Assembly (NCBI GenBank): GCA_947253625.1
Contig: CAMYAB010000009.1
Location: 3,473-67,472 of the forward strand
Direction: 5' to 3'
DNA: 64,000 bases
DNA from: an uncultured Porphyromonadaceae bacterium
Lineage (GTDB): Bacteria > Bacteroidota > Bacteroidia > Bacteroidales > Porphyromonadaceae
Positions within the stretch are counted from its first letter, which is position 1; each line of letters starts with the position of its first letter. The notes under the pieces are model-generated. The model saw only the letters and a program-made list of their open reading frames with translations, had not been told where the DNA came from and searched no databases. Below, piece by piece: positions 24,596-33,722 of this stretch. Position numbers and translations under genes: made by a program.

Positions 24596-25347
24596 CCAAG
24601 CAACTGGTAATCATACCGACCTATAACGAGATAGAGAATATCCGTGATATCATACGGGCTGTCCTGAGGCAGCCGGTACCCTTTGACATCCTGGTGGTGG
24701 ATGACAACTCTCCGGATGGCACGGCCTCGGTGGTGCGTGAGCTGATGGCGGAGCATGAGGGGCGTGTGCACCTCTTGGAGCGTCCCGGCAAGCAAGGGCT
24801 GGGGACGGCTTACTTGGCAGGATTTGCCTGGGCACTGGAGCAAGGCTACCACTATATCATAGAGATGGATGCGGACTTTAGCCACAACCCCGATGATCTG
24901 CCCCGGCTGTACAAGGCCTGTGCGGAAGAGGGTGCGGATGTCGCTGTGGGGTCGCGGTATGTGAGTGGCGTGAATGTGGTCAACTGGCCCCTGGGTCGTG
25001 TGCTGATGAGCTACTTTGCCTCCGTGTATGTCCGTATGGTGACCGGTATGGCTGTGCGTGATGCGACAGCGGGTTTTGTCTGCTACCGTGCCGAGGTCCT
25101 CTATACGATGGAGCTGGACAAGGTCCACTTCAAGGGGTATGCCTTCCAGATCGAGATGAAGTACACAGCGACGCTGTGTGGATTTGTGGTCCGTGAGGTA
25201 CCTATCATTTTTGTCAACCGCAAGCGGGGAACGAGCAAGATGAGTTCGTCCATCTTTGGCGAAGCCTTTTTGGGCGTGCTCAAGTTGCGCTGGTGGGGCT
25301 GGACCCGTCGTTATCCGCAAAAAGGCGATAGGAGGCTGGAGGCATGA
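24592..25347 (+). CDS. Polyprenol monophosphomannose synthase-like glycosyltransferase (GT2)
   Basis: A 251-residue GT2 protein that by family would transfer a sugar, commonly mannose, from GDP-sugar to a polyprenyl phosphate. Nucleotide-binding VVDDNSPDGT lies near residues 35-45 and the metal-binding DAD in IEMDADFSHNP near 94. It lacks the C-terminal membrane segments of longer homologues. It overlaps the preceding and following genes by four bases each. The likely role is to supply a lipid-linked sugar for surface glycosylation. Confidence 0.88.
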   Translation: MTKQLVIIPTYNEIENIRDIIRAVLRQPVPFDILVVDDNSPDGTASVVRELMAEHEGRVHLLERPGKQGLGTAYLAGFAWALEQGYHYIIEMDADFSHNPDDLPRLYKACAEEGADVAVGSRYVSGVNVVNWPLGRVLMSYFASVYVRMVTGMAVRDATAGFVCYRAEVLYTMELDKVHFKGYAFQIEMKYTATLCGFVVREVPIIFVNRKRGTSKMSSSIFGEAFLGVLKLRWWGWTRRYPQKGDRRLEA

Positions 25348-26699
25348 AGAGTACACTGCTCCACAATATCCGGATCGTCAACGAAGGCAAGACGTATCCC
25401 GGTTCGCTCCTGATAGAGGGCGATCGTATCGCCAAAGTCCTCGCACCCGATGAGGAGGTGCGTGCCGATCGCACAGTGGATGGTCGGGGTCGGCTCTGCC
25501 TGCCCGGTGTGATCGATGACCAAGTACACTTCCGCGACCCCGGGCTGACGCACAAGGGGGATATAGCGAGCGAAAGCAGTGCCGCACTTCTGGGTGGGGT
25601 CACCTCCTGGATGGAGATGCCCAATACGATGCCACAGACCACCACCCCCGAGGCTTGGGCGGCCAAGATGGCGCATGCGGCAGAGGTGGCGCGGGGCAAC
25701 TATGCCTTTTACTTTGGTGCCACAAATGACAACGCGGATCTCCTACGGGATATCGACACAGCTCATACCCCGGGGGTGAAGGTCTTCATGGGGGCAAGTA
25801 CGGGCAATATGCTGGTGGATCGTGAGGAGTCTCTGCGTAGGATCTTTTCGGAGAGTCCTATATTGATCGCTGTGCATAGTGAGCGTGAGGAGATTATCCG
25901 GGCCAACAAAGCCAAGTACTGCGAGCGGTACGGCGAGGACCCGCCAGTGGAGTGTCACCCACTGATCCGCAGCCGTGAGGCCTGCTACGAGAGTACGGTG
26001 CGTGCCATCGCCTTGGCCAAGGAGACCGGAGCCAAGCTACATGTACTGCACCTCTCCACGGCTGATGAGGTGCCACTCTTTGGGGGGCAGAGTGCCGACC
26101 TGAGGCAAAAGCAGATCACGGCAGAGGTGTGTGTCCACCACTTGTGGTTCGATGAGACAGCCTATGCGCGACTGGGGACAAAAGTGAAGTGGAATCCCGC
26201 CATCAAGACAGCAGCTGATCGCGAGGCGCTTCGGCAGGGTCTTTTGGACGGTACACTGGATATCATAGCTACCGACCACGCCCCTCACCTGCTCTCCGAG
26301 AAGCAGGGTGGTGCGCTGGGTGCTGCGAGTGGAGGACCATTGGCGCAGTTTTCGCTCGTGATGATGCTGGAGCTCTGCCGTGAGGGGGTCTTCACACCGG
26401 AGCAGGTAGTGGGCTGGATGTGCCACCGTCCGTCCGACCTCTTTGGCGTACAGCGGCGAGGCTACATCCGAGAGGGGTACTATGCCGACCTGGTGCTAGT
26501 GGACGACCGGTGCGAGTGGCAGGTGGAGCGGGAGATCATCCGCAGCAAGTGTGGATGGAGTCCGCTGGAGGGTGAGCGCTTTCACCATCGAGTGACGGAT
26601 GTATTCGTCAACGGTGAGCAGGTGGTGCAGGATGGAGTTGCGGACGAGTCGCTGGCTGTGACAGCGGCCCGTGCTCTGGAGTTTCGGCACAAGGCATGA
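25344..26699 (+). CDS. pyrC: Dihydroorotase
   Basis: A 451-residue amidohydrolase of the class I type that closes carbamoyl-aspartate to dihydroorotate in pyrimidine synthesis. The metal motif is DDQVHFRDPG near residue 60, with ATDHAPH near residue 312 giving the catalytic Asp. MEMPNT and a late YADLVLVD are standard. Metabolic context is not conserved here: the neighbours are a sugar transferase and an outer-membrane protein, coupled by four-base overlaps. Confidence 0.93.
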   Translation: MKSTLLHNIRIVNEGKTYPGSLLIEGDRIAKVLAPDEEVRADRTVDGRGRLCLPGVIDDQVHFRDPGLTHKGDIASESSAALLGGVTSWMEMPNTMPQTTTPEAWAAKMAHAAEVARGNYAFYFGATNDNADLLRDIDTAHTPGVKVFMGASTGNMLVDREESLRRIFSESPILIAVHSEREEIIRANKAKYCERYGEDPPVECHPLIRSREACYESTVRAIALAKETGAKLHVLHLSTADEVPLFGGQSADLRQKQITAEVCVHHLWFDETAYARLGTKVKWNPAIKTAADREALRQGLLDGTLDIIATDHAPHLLSEKQGGALGAASGGPLAQFSLVMMLELCREGVFTPEQVVGWMCHRPSDLFGVQRRGYIREGYYADLVLVDDRCEWQVEREIIRSKCGWSPLEGERFHHRVTDVFVNGEQVVQDGVADESLAVTAARALEFRHKA

Positions 26700-28918
26700 A
26701 GCAATACCTCTGCCTCCTGATCGCACTCCTGGTGTGGCTCCCGACCGAGAGCCGGGCGCAGGGCTTGGACATGGATCGACAGCTACATGAGCGTCGGACC
26801 ACCAAGAAAAAGTACGAAGACACGGATGCAGACAGGCACAATGGTGCCCTAAAGGCGTGGTACCTGACCCCTCGGACAGGCGACAGTATGCCGGCCTATA
26901 TTGATACGATGAGGCTCAACTCCTATCACCGTAGCTACCTCGAGGGCCTTGCCACAGCCGAACTCTATCGGGGGATTCGCCCCGGACCATATCTGAGCCT
27001 CGACTACTTTGATCGGCCGGTGGACTTTTGGAATGAGTTTTTTTTCACCAAGCCCTACAGTCACTTGATCAACACCGACTCAAAGGTCCGCTACTTTGAC
27101 TCCAAGGTGCCGTACTCCTACCTCCGGTATCTGACCAGTGGCTCCGGTGATGATCAGGAGCAGAGCTTGGGAGCGTTGCTGACCTCCAACCTGGGGCCGA
27201 ATGTCAATATCGGCCTAGAGATCGACCTAGACCATGCCGAGGGGATCTACAACTGGAGTGCCGCAAAAAATATCACCTACCGCGTCTTTGCCTCCTATAC
27301 CAAAAACCGCTACGAGATCATGGCCTCCGTAGGCAATACCAACGTGGTCAATCAAGAGAATGGCGGTATCACGGATATGCGGTATGTGACGAATCCGGAT
27401 GACTTTCAGGAGGGACGACGGGCACTTTTACCCAAAGACATACCAACCAAGTATCGAAACATGTGGAACCGCATCATCTACGGTGAGGGACGGCTCCACC
27501 ACCGGTACCGATTTGGCTATTACGAAGAGCTGGATGAGGAGGGAAATGTGGTGGAGAAGCAAGCTCCGGAACCTCTGCCCACCGCTCTGGAGAGTGCGTC
27601 CACAGACAGCCTGCCCCCCGTGGCACCGGCCGACAGTATAGCCCCGCCGCCACTCCTCCGCCGCACGACGCAGCCCATGAACCAAAACATGCGAGCCGGA
27701 AAGGGCGATGAGGCACCGGATCAGGAAGAAGAGGAGGAGGAACCACAGCGTAGGTTTGTCCCAGTCACGAGTATCTTTCACGACTTCTCGTACCAAAAGG
27801 GAGAGCGATTCTTTGTCTCCCAAGACCCCAATCTGCTGAAGGAGTATCCCACCCCGATCCTGCCACGGCTCGAGGGACAGCGGTACTATCCGTACGACTA
27901 CTTCTCCACTCTCACGATCTCCAACGCACTGGGTGTGGAACTGATGGAGGGCTTTCACAAGTGGGCAAAGATGGGGCTTGCGGCTTTTGTCGCACTGGAC
28001 TACGAGCAGTCTCGCCAACCACTCATCTCGAGAGAGGATGCCAAGCGTCTCCGGCTGGACTACCAGGAGCTGGGCTCAAAGTCACACACCATATATGTGG
28101 GCGGTCGGGTGAGCAGCAGTTCATTCAAGCACCTCAACTACTACGTATGGGGGCAAGTAGGCCTTGAGGGATGGCAAGCAGGCGAAATCGATGTCAATGG
28201 CTATGTGGAGACGAACTGGCAACTCTGGGGCAAGCCGATGGTCCTGAGGGGCGAAGGTATCTTTCGGAACAGCATACCTCCCTTTGTGCTACGGCACTTC
28301 AAGTCCACCCTGCACGAGTGGGACTACAGCCCGGTACCTGTACAGACTCTCCGCCTGGGAGGTACCCTGGATCTGCCGGTCACAGGGTCGACCCTGCGTG
28401 CCAATATGGAGATGATCCAAAACCCCATACGAGTGACCGCCAATGGACAACCCCTCCAAAAGAAGGCCAATGTACGCATCGTGTCGGTCGGACTGCGCCA
28501 GCACCTTGAGTGGAAAGCCCTCAACCTGGATGGTGATCTACTCTGGCAAAACTCTAGCGACCATGAGGTGGTGGCACTGCCTATGCTCTCCGCCTATGCC
28601 AACCTCTATGCCAAGCTCATGGTGGCGGATGTGCTGACACTCCAACTGGGCGTCGACGCCAAGTGGCACACCAAGTACCATGCGCCCTACTACGAACCTA
28701 CGACACAGCTCTTTCGGCCACAGACAAAGGTGCTGATCGGAGGGCAGGCTCCTCTACTCACCGCATACGCCAACGCACACCTCAAGCGTACACGATTCTT
28801 TGCGAAGTACTACAATGTTGGCTCACTGTTCCTAAAACCGGCCAACTTCACGATGCCCTACTATCCATCCTACCCGGCACTCCTGCAGCTAGGTGTAGTG
28901 GTGGACTTGCGTAACTAG
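26696..28918 (+). CDS. Putative Bacteroidetes porin (Porin_10 type)
   Basis: A 740-residue outer-membrane protein with a cleavable signal peptide (MKQYLCLLIALLVWLP...RAQ). Alternating short amphipathic strands fill the protein, and the early SYLRYLTSGSGDDQEQ and FFTKPYSHLINTDSKV segments resemble the Porin_10 family. A charged, proline-rich insert (about residues 290-350, DQEEEEEEPQRRF) separates two barrel-like halves. The C-terminus ends with a hydrophobic/aromatic strand (LLQLGVVVDLRN), as expected for barrel assembly. Substrate unknown. It overlaps pyrC by four bases. Confidence 0.8.
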   Translation: MKQYLCLLIALLVWLPTESRAQGLDMDRQLHERRTTKKKYEDTDADRHNGALKAWYLTPRTGDSMPAYIDTMRLNSYHRSYLEGLATAELYRGIRPGPYLSLDYFDRPVDFWNEFFFTKPYSHLINTDSKVRYFDSKVPYSYLRYLTSGSGDDQEQSLGALLTSNLGPNVNIGLEIDLDHAEGIYNWSAAKNITYRVFASYTKNRYEIMASVGNTNVVNQENGGITDMRYVTNPDDFQEGRRALLPKDIPTKYRNMWNRIIYGEGRLHHRYRFGYYEELDEEGNVVEKQAPEPLPTALESASTDSLPPVAPADSIAPPPLLRRTTQPMNQNMRAGKGDEAPDQEEEEEEPQRRFVPVTSIFHDFSYQKGERFFVSQDPNLLKEYPTPILPRLEGQRYYPYDYFSTLTISNALGVELMEGFHKWAKMGLAAFVALDYEQSRQPLISREDAKRLRLDYQELGSKSHTIYVGGRVSSSSFKHLNYYVWGQVGLEGWQAGEIDVNGYVETNWQLWGKPMVLRGEGIFRNSIPPFVLRHFKSTLHEWDYSPVPVQTLRLGGTLDLPVTGSTLRANMEMIQNPIRVTANGQPLQKKANVRIVSVGLRQHLEWKALNLDGDLLWQNSSDHEVVALPMLSAYANLYAKLMVADVLTLQLGVDAKWHTKYHAPYYEPTTQLFRPQTKVLIGGQAPLLTAYANAHLKRTRFFAKYYNVGSLFLKPANFTMPYYPSYPALLQLGVVVDLRN

Positions 28919-28926
28919 CTCCGGAT

Positions 28927-29727
28927 ATGACGACAAAACAAACCATCTGGCCCGGAATTTTGCGTAGGGGATTGTTCATCTTCCTCTTTTGCAGTCTCCT
29001 CTGGCTTATCGGACGCCATCGAGGATCCTCCGAGTCGACGACCGAGTCGGCCGGACTGAGGGTCGCAACGGACTATACCCCCGACAACTTTGTCATCGGA
29101 GACTCCGGAGCATTTGGTGGCCGCCAAGTAGAGTTGGCGACTCTGCTCCTGCCGGACACGACGCTTCTCTGGTCTTTGGTCAAGGATCGAGGCGAGGCGT
29201 TGCAAGGATTACGGGATGGGACAATCGACCTCTATGCCACCTCCATTCCCCTATCCACCGGAGAGTCATCCGACTCCGGCCGAGCCACTTTGTCCCTCTA
29301 TTCATCGGCATACGTCCTGTTTTGCGCTGATGGGACCAATTGGTCCCGAGACTTCACCGGGGGCAAAAAAGTGCCGATCTATCTCTCCCAAGGGGATAGA
29401 GCGGCGCAGATTGTGGCACAAAACATCTGCGACCTCGCCTATCCTGAGGTTTGCCCCACTTTGTTACCCGACACGCCTATGCGACTCGCCACTCGTGTGG
29501 CGCACAAAGAGCTCAAGTACGTGGTCATAGACCGTACTCTGGCTGAGGCAGTGCACCAAGCAAGCCCGTCCACACAGGTCGTGCCGGACCTATTTTTTGA
29601 GACCAAGCAAGTATGGCTTGTCTCATCGCACAACCCCCACCTTTTGGACACCCTCAATCTCCGTATTGCGAGGCTACAAGGGACTCCGGAGTGGCAATAC
29701 ATCATTGATAAAACAGCAAAACATTGA
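28927..29727 (+). CDS. Membrane-anchored solute-binding-like protein (MltF N-domain type)
   Basis: A 266-residue protein with one N-terminal membrane segment (about 10-30), then a type-2 periplasmic-binding fold: LRVATDYTPDNFVI at the first lobe, a GLRDGTIDLYATSIP switch and VVIDRTLAEA in the second lobe. This resembles the ABC-binding domain of MltF-type proteins, but no lysozyme domain follows, so it is not a complete transglycosylase. It may sense or bind small ligands in the periplasm. It is 8 bases after the porin gene and overlaps the helicase start by four. Confidence 0.65.
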   Translation: MTTKQTIWPGILRRGLFIFLFCSLLWLIGRHRGSSESTTESAGLRVATDYTPDNFVIGDSGAFGGRQVELATLLLPDTTLLWSLVKDRGEALQGLRDGTIDLYATSIPLSTGESSDSGRATLSLYSSAYVLFCADGTNWSRDFTGGKKVPIYLSQGDRAAQIVAQNICDLAYPEVCPTLLPDTPMRLATRVAHKELKYVVIDRTLAEAVHQASPSTQVVPDLFFETKQVWLVSSHNPHLLDTLNLRIARLQGTPEWQYIIDKTAKH

Positions 29728-31073
29728 ATACAACCAACAACAACACCCCACAGCAAGACCTCACGTTTTGGGATTTTGGACTTCATCCGCTCGTGGAAGA
29801 CGGGCTCGAGGCGATGAACTTTGACAAGCCATCCCCCGTCCAAGCAGCTGCCATTCCGCTCATCCTAGAGGGAAAAGATGTCATAGCCTGTGCGCAGACA
29901 GGCACTGGCAAGACCGCTGCCTATCTCTTGCCCATTCTTAGCGAACTCGCCACAGGTGAGTACCCCGAAGACTACATCAACGCACTCATCATGGCTCCCA
30001 CACGGGAGCTAGCACAGCAGATCGACCAGCAGATCGATGCTTTCTCCTACTTTGTCGGTGCAAGTGCCGTGCCCATATACGGTGGCACAGGTGGGGTCGA
30101 GTGGGAAGCTCAGAAGCGCGCGCTCAAGCTCGGGGCAGATATCATTGTGGCCACTCCGGGTCGGCTGATCGCTCACATGAACATGAGCTCTGTCGATCTG
30201 TCACGCACCTCCTTTTTTGTACTCGACGAGGCCGACCGCATGCTGGATATGGGCTTTCATGAGGACATACTGGAGATCTACAAGTATCTCCCAAAGGATG
30301 TCCAGGTGATCATGTTTTCAGCCACCATGCCCCCCAAGATTCGGACCCTGGCCAAGGAGATCGCACACCGGCCTACCGAGGTCAATATCGCGATCTCTCG
30401 TCCACCTGAGTCCATCCTACAGCAGTCCATCCGATGCCAAAACGAGGATAAGATGCCGCTACTCACTCGGATCCTCATCGACGAAAAGCCCGACAAGTGT
30501 ATTGTCTTTTTTGCCTCAAAAGAGCGTGTCAAGCAGGCTTGCCGCGATCTGAAATCACAGGGGCTCAAGGTCCGGGAGATGCACTCCGACCTCGGCCAGG
30601 ATAGTAGAGACGAGGTCATGCATGCCTTCAAAAATGGGCATACCAATATCATCGTCGCTACAGATATCCTCTCACGCGGTATTGATGTAGACGACATAGA
30701 CATGGTGGTCAACTTCGACGTCCCATCCGATCCGGAGGACTATGTCCACCGTATCGGCCGTACTGCCCGTGGCAAAAACCTGCACGGGTCGGCACTGACT
30801 TTTGTCAGCCCGAGAGACAACCTGAGGTTCGACACCATCGAGCACTTCTTGGGCTACAAAGTTCAGCCCCATCCCCTCCAGCCGGCGAATAGCACTCCCG
30901 ACACCGCAGAGCGCACTCAAGCGAGGCCAAAACGCAACCCACGTCGCACCCCCTCTCGCACCAAGAGACAAGGGGAGAACAAGACAGAGAGCACGGACAA
31001 AAACAGAAGCTCCAAAAGCAACAAAAGCCGGCGAAACAGACGGCCAAAAAGCACCAACCCGACATCCAAATGA
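29724..31073 (+). CDS. DEAD-box RNA helicase
   Basis: A 449-residue RNA helicase with every core motif: Q-motif FWDFGL...PSPVQ, Walker A AQTGTGKT, PTRELA, TPGR, VLDEADRM, SATMP, and HRIGRTAR. The C-terminal 75 residues are basic and low in complexity (KRNPRRTPSRTKRQG), an RNA-binding tail common in RhlE/DeaD proteins. The start must be upstream of the Q-motif; only TTG 29724 (TTGAATACAACC) fits, and it overlaps the previous stop (TTGA). A next in-frame ATG would remove part of the Q-motif. Confidence 0.92.
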   Translation: MNTTNNNTPQQDLTFWDFGLHPLVEDGLEAMNFDKPSPVQAAAIPLILEGKDVIACAQTGTGKTAAYLLPILSELATGEYPEDYINALIMAPTRELAQQIDQQIDAFSYFVGASAVPIYGGTGGVEWEAQKRALKLGADIIVATPGRLIAHMNMSSVDLSRTSFFVLDEADRMLDMGFHEDILEIYKYLPKDVQVIMFSATMPPKIRTLAKEIAHRPTEVNIAISRPPESILQQSIRCQNEDKMPLLTRILIDEKPDKCIVFFASKERVKQACRDLKSQGLKVREMHSDLGQDSRDEVMHAFKNGHTNIIVATDILSRGIDVDDIDMVVNFDVPSDPEDYVHRIGRTARGKNLHGSALTFVSPRDNLRFDTIEHFLGYKVQPHPLQPANSTPDTAERTQARPKRNPRRTPSRTKRQGENKTESTDKNRSSKSNKSRRNRRPKSTNPTSK

Positions 31074-32083
31074 AGCCACCCTTTCCGGTCGAGACACTAG
31101 AGACCATCCAAAACCTCCTCAGCAAGCCCAAGCAGATCGTCCTCCTCGGGCATACCTCCCCCGACGGCGATGCACTGGGTAGCACTTTGGCCTTTTCGGC
31201 CCTCCTGCGCCAATTGGGACACGACACACAGGTCCTCTATCCGACCGCCTATCCGGCGAGCTTTGGGATCATGACCGGCATCCGGGAGAGCATCATCTCC
31301 CGAGACACCCCCGACCGTGCCACGCAGGCCATCTCCTCTGCAGACCTCGTGATCTGTATGGACTTCAACGACTCCAAGCGTCTGGGAGACCTCGAGCCAG
31401 CCATACTGGACAGCACCGCCCCAAAGATCCTCATCGACCATCACCTGCACCCCACCGGTTTTGCCGATCTCACCATCTCATACCCCGAGATCAGTAGCAC
31501 ATGTCTACTCCTCTACCACCTCATCGAGGCTCTTGGTCTCAAGGGTAGCCTGACCAAAGAGGCGGCAGAGTGCATCTACATAGGTATGATGACCGACACC
31601 GGCAACTTTAGCTACAACTCCGAGGACCCACAGATCTACACCACCATATCGGCCCTCCTCGAGCTAGGCATCCACAAAGACGAGATCAGCGACCGGATCA
31701 CCCGCAGCTACAGTGTGGACAAGATCCGTCTCAACGCACACCTCCTCGACAACAACCTCACCATCCTGCCCGAGTACAAGACTGCCATCATCACCATGAG
31801 CATGGCGGAGAAAAATAGGTTTGGCTACCAAGTCGGTGACACCGAGGGGTTGGTCAACGAGCCTTTGGCCGCCAAGGAGATAGAGTTCTCCATATTCCTG
31901 CACGAGATGAGCAAGTACACCAAGATCTCGTTGCGCTCCAAAGGAGACTTCCCCGTCAATGAGTTTGCTCAAAAGTTCTTCAACGGCGGAGGACACAAAA
32001 ACGCCAGTGGAGCCGAGTACTACGACACCCTCTCCGGTACACTTAGGACCATCAAAGAGGCCGTCAAGCTCATGCACCCCTAG
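31070..32083 (+). CDS. DHH-family phosphoesterase (NrnA-like)
   Basis: A 337-residue protein with the DHH subfamily 1 motifs: GHTSPDGDALGS (30-41), DFND, LIDHHLHP and a C-terminal GGGHKNASGAEY that binds the substrate. Members cleave short oligoribonucleotides and dephosphorylate 3'-phosphoadenosine 5'-phosphate (oligoribonuclease/pAp phosphatase). The position directly after an RNA helicase, with an ATGA overlap, suggests a shared RNA-turnover function. Start and length are normal. Confidence 0.9.
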   Translation: MKPPFPVETLETIQNLLSKPKQIVLLGHTSPDGDALGSTLAFSALLRQLGHDTQVLYPTAYPASFGIMTGIRESIISRDTPDRATQAISSADLVICMDFNDSKRLGDLEPAILDSTAPKILIDHHLHPTGFADLTISYPEISSTCLLLYHLIEALGLKGSLTKEAAECIYIGMMTDTGNFSYNSEDPQIYTTISALLELGIHKDEISDRITRSYSVDKIRLNAHLLDNNLTILPEYKTAIITMSMAEKNRFGYQVGDTEGLVNEPLAAKEIEFSIFLHEMSKYTKISLRSKGDFPVNEFAQKFFNGGGHKNASGAEYYDTLSGTLRTIKEAVKLMHP

Positions 32084-32131
32084 TCCATTCAGAGCACCAC
32101 TCGACCGAGGTGTCACGCAAATCAAAACCTC

Positions 32132-33244
32132 ATGAATACCACTCTGCAGGACCACAATCCGGACCGACTACTGCACCCCCTTTTCCCCAACGACCCGGAG
32201 CGTGCACATCGCCCCCTGATCATAGCGGGGCCGTGCAGTGCCGAGAGCCCGGAGCAGATGGAGCAAGTCGCCTCCCGGCTCAGTCGCCTCGGTGTGCACC
32301 ACTTCAGAGCAGGGGTTTGGAAGCCCCGCAGCAAGCCGGGCGACTTTGAGGGGGTAGGAGAGCCGGCACTGGAGTGGCTACGAGAGATCCAAAGGCGATA
32401 CCACCTCTTTGTGGGAACCGAGGTCGGTACCCCCGACCACGCAAAGCTGGCACTCAAGTACGGGCTGGACTTTGTCTGGATTGGTGCCCGCACCACCACC
32501 TCTCCCTTTGCCATTAGCGAGATTGCAAAAGCACTCGCCGGTCACGACATAGCCATCTTAGTCAAAAACCCCTTAGCACCCGATTCCACCCTTTGGCTCG
32601 GGGCCATTCTTCGCTTCTTGGACCAGGGACTGACTCGTCTGGCCGCCATACATAGGGGCTTTGGTGTCGGGGCCAATGCCCTCCTGCGCAATCTGCCACT
32701 CTGGTCGGAGGCCCAAAAACTACGCGACCAACTCCCCTCTCTGCCACTCCTATGCGACCCCAGTCATATCGCCGGTCACAGAGACTTGGTCCCTGTGATT
32801 GCGCACGAAGCACTGGGCCGAGCCTATGACGGACTGGTCATCGAGGTCCATCCCGACCCCCCTCATGCACTCAGCGATGCCACACAGCAACTCACTCCGG
32901 AGCAGATGGCAGAGCTTCTCCGTACCGACACCTCCACCACGTCCGATCCGCAGCAAGGGGAGCTACTCCACCTCCGGCACGCAATAGACAATGTCGATGA
33001 GGAGATCATACGGCTCCTCTCCGAGCGCAACCGTGTTGTCGGAGAGATGGCTCTCTACAAGGAGCGCCACCATCTCCCCTACCACCAGCCCGAGCGAGAG
33101 GCCACACTCTACCTATCCCGTGCCGAGATGGCGCGCCTCTATGGCGTGTCACCGGAGTTGGTGCGAGAGCTCTACCACCTCATTCACGACCATTCGATCC
33201 GACTGCAGCATGACGACCCGACCACTCCACCTGACCGAGAGTAG
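32132..33244 (+). CDS. Bifunctional DAHP synthase / chorismate mutase
   Basis: A 370-residue fused enzyme common in Bacteroidetes. Residues about 1-260 form a type I-like DAHP synthase (IIAGPCSAES, GTEVGTPDHA, LCDPSHIAG), which joins phosphoenolpyruvate and erythrose-4-phosphate. After a linker, residues about 275-350 are an AroQ-type chorismate mutase (LRHAIDNVDEEIIRLLSERN, with downstream ALYKERHHLP). The mutase domain may allow feedback sensing as in similar fusions. The coding end overlaps folB by 35 bases. Confidence 0.92.
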   Translation: MNTTLQDHNPDRLLHPLFPNDPERAHRPLIIAGPCSAESPEQMEQVASRLSRLGVHHFRAGVWKPRSKPGDFEGVGEPALEWLREIQRRYHLFVGTEVGTPDHAKLALKYGLDFVWIGARTTTSPFAISEIAKALAGHDIAILVKNPLAPDSTLWLGAILRFLDQGLTRLAAIHRGFGVGANALLRNLPLWSEAQKLRDQLPSLPLLCDPSHIAGHRDLVPVIAHEALGRAYDGLVIEVHPDPPHALSDATQQLTPEQMAELLRTDTSTTSDPQQGELLHLRHAIDNVDEEIIRLLSERNRVVGEMALYKERHHLPYHQPEREATLYLSRAEMARLYGVSPELVRELYHLIHDHSIRLQHDDPTTPPDRE

Positions 33245-33599
33245 CATCACTCTGGAGGCATTGCCCTTCTTTTCACACCACGGTGTATTGCCACACGAGC
33301 GACGAGACGGAGCTCACTACCTCCTTACCCTCACCCTATACTTCCCGGCCGACTGTGCCATGCAGAGCGACAGCGTGGCCGACACGATCAGCTATGCCGA
33401 GGTCTATCGGGTCTTGTCCGAGGAGATGAGCCAACCCTCCGCACTGCTCGAGCATGTCGTCTATCGGATCCTCAAGCGACTTGGTGGAGAGTTTGGGCTA
33501 CTCACGAGAGCCACTTGCAGCCTCACCAAACTCCACCCACCGATACCCCGATTTGATGGCACCGGTGCCACCTTCAGTGCGACAGTGACCTACGAGTGA
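33210..33599 (+). CDS. folB: Dihydroneopterin aldolase
   Basis: A 129-residue protein of the FolB fold, which cleaves dihydroneopterin to 6-hydroxymethyl-dihydropterin in folate synthesis. LEALPFFSHHGVLPHER, with a DTISYAEVYRVL motif and an HPPIPRF segment near the end, is the family pattern. ATG 33210 begins within the last codons of the upstream gene; a longer frame from 32991 is only overlap with the mutase. It ends the ten-gene run and is followed by a strong hairpin shared with htrA. Confidence 0.85.
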   Translation: MTTRPLHLTESSITLEALPFFSHHGVLPHERRDGAHYLLTLTLYFPADCAMQSDSVADTISYAEVYRVLSEEMSQPSALLEHVVYRILKRLGGEFGLLTRATCSLTKLHPPIPRFDGTGATFSATVTYE

Positions 33600-33622
33600 C
33601 CCTTCTCCCGAGAAAAAGAAAA

Positions 33623-33665
33623 AAGAGGAGCCGTCTCCACCACAGTAGTGGAGACGGCTCCTCTT
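33623..33665. terminator. Hairpin between convergent folB and htrA
   Basis: A perfect 18-bp stem, AAGAGGAGCCGTCTCCAC (33623-33640) with GTGGAGACGGCTCCTCTT (33648-33665), with A-rich sequence on its left, so it gives a T-run for the leftward htrA transcript. Confidence 0.75.
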
Positions 33666-33722
33666 GCTTTGGACACAGCCCTCACCCAAGAGTCCATCGG
33701 ACTCCGGTGGGGACTGATGATT

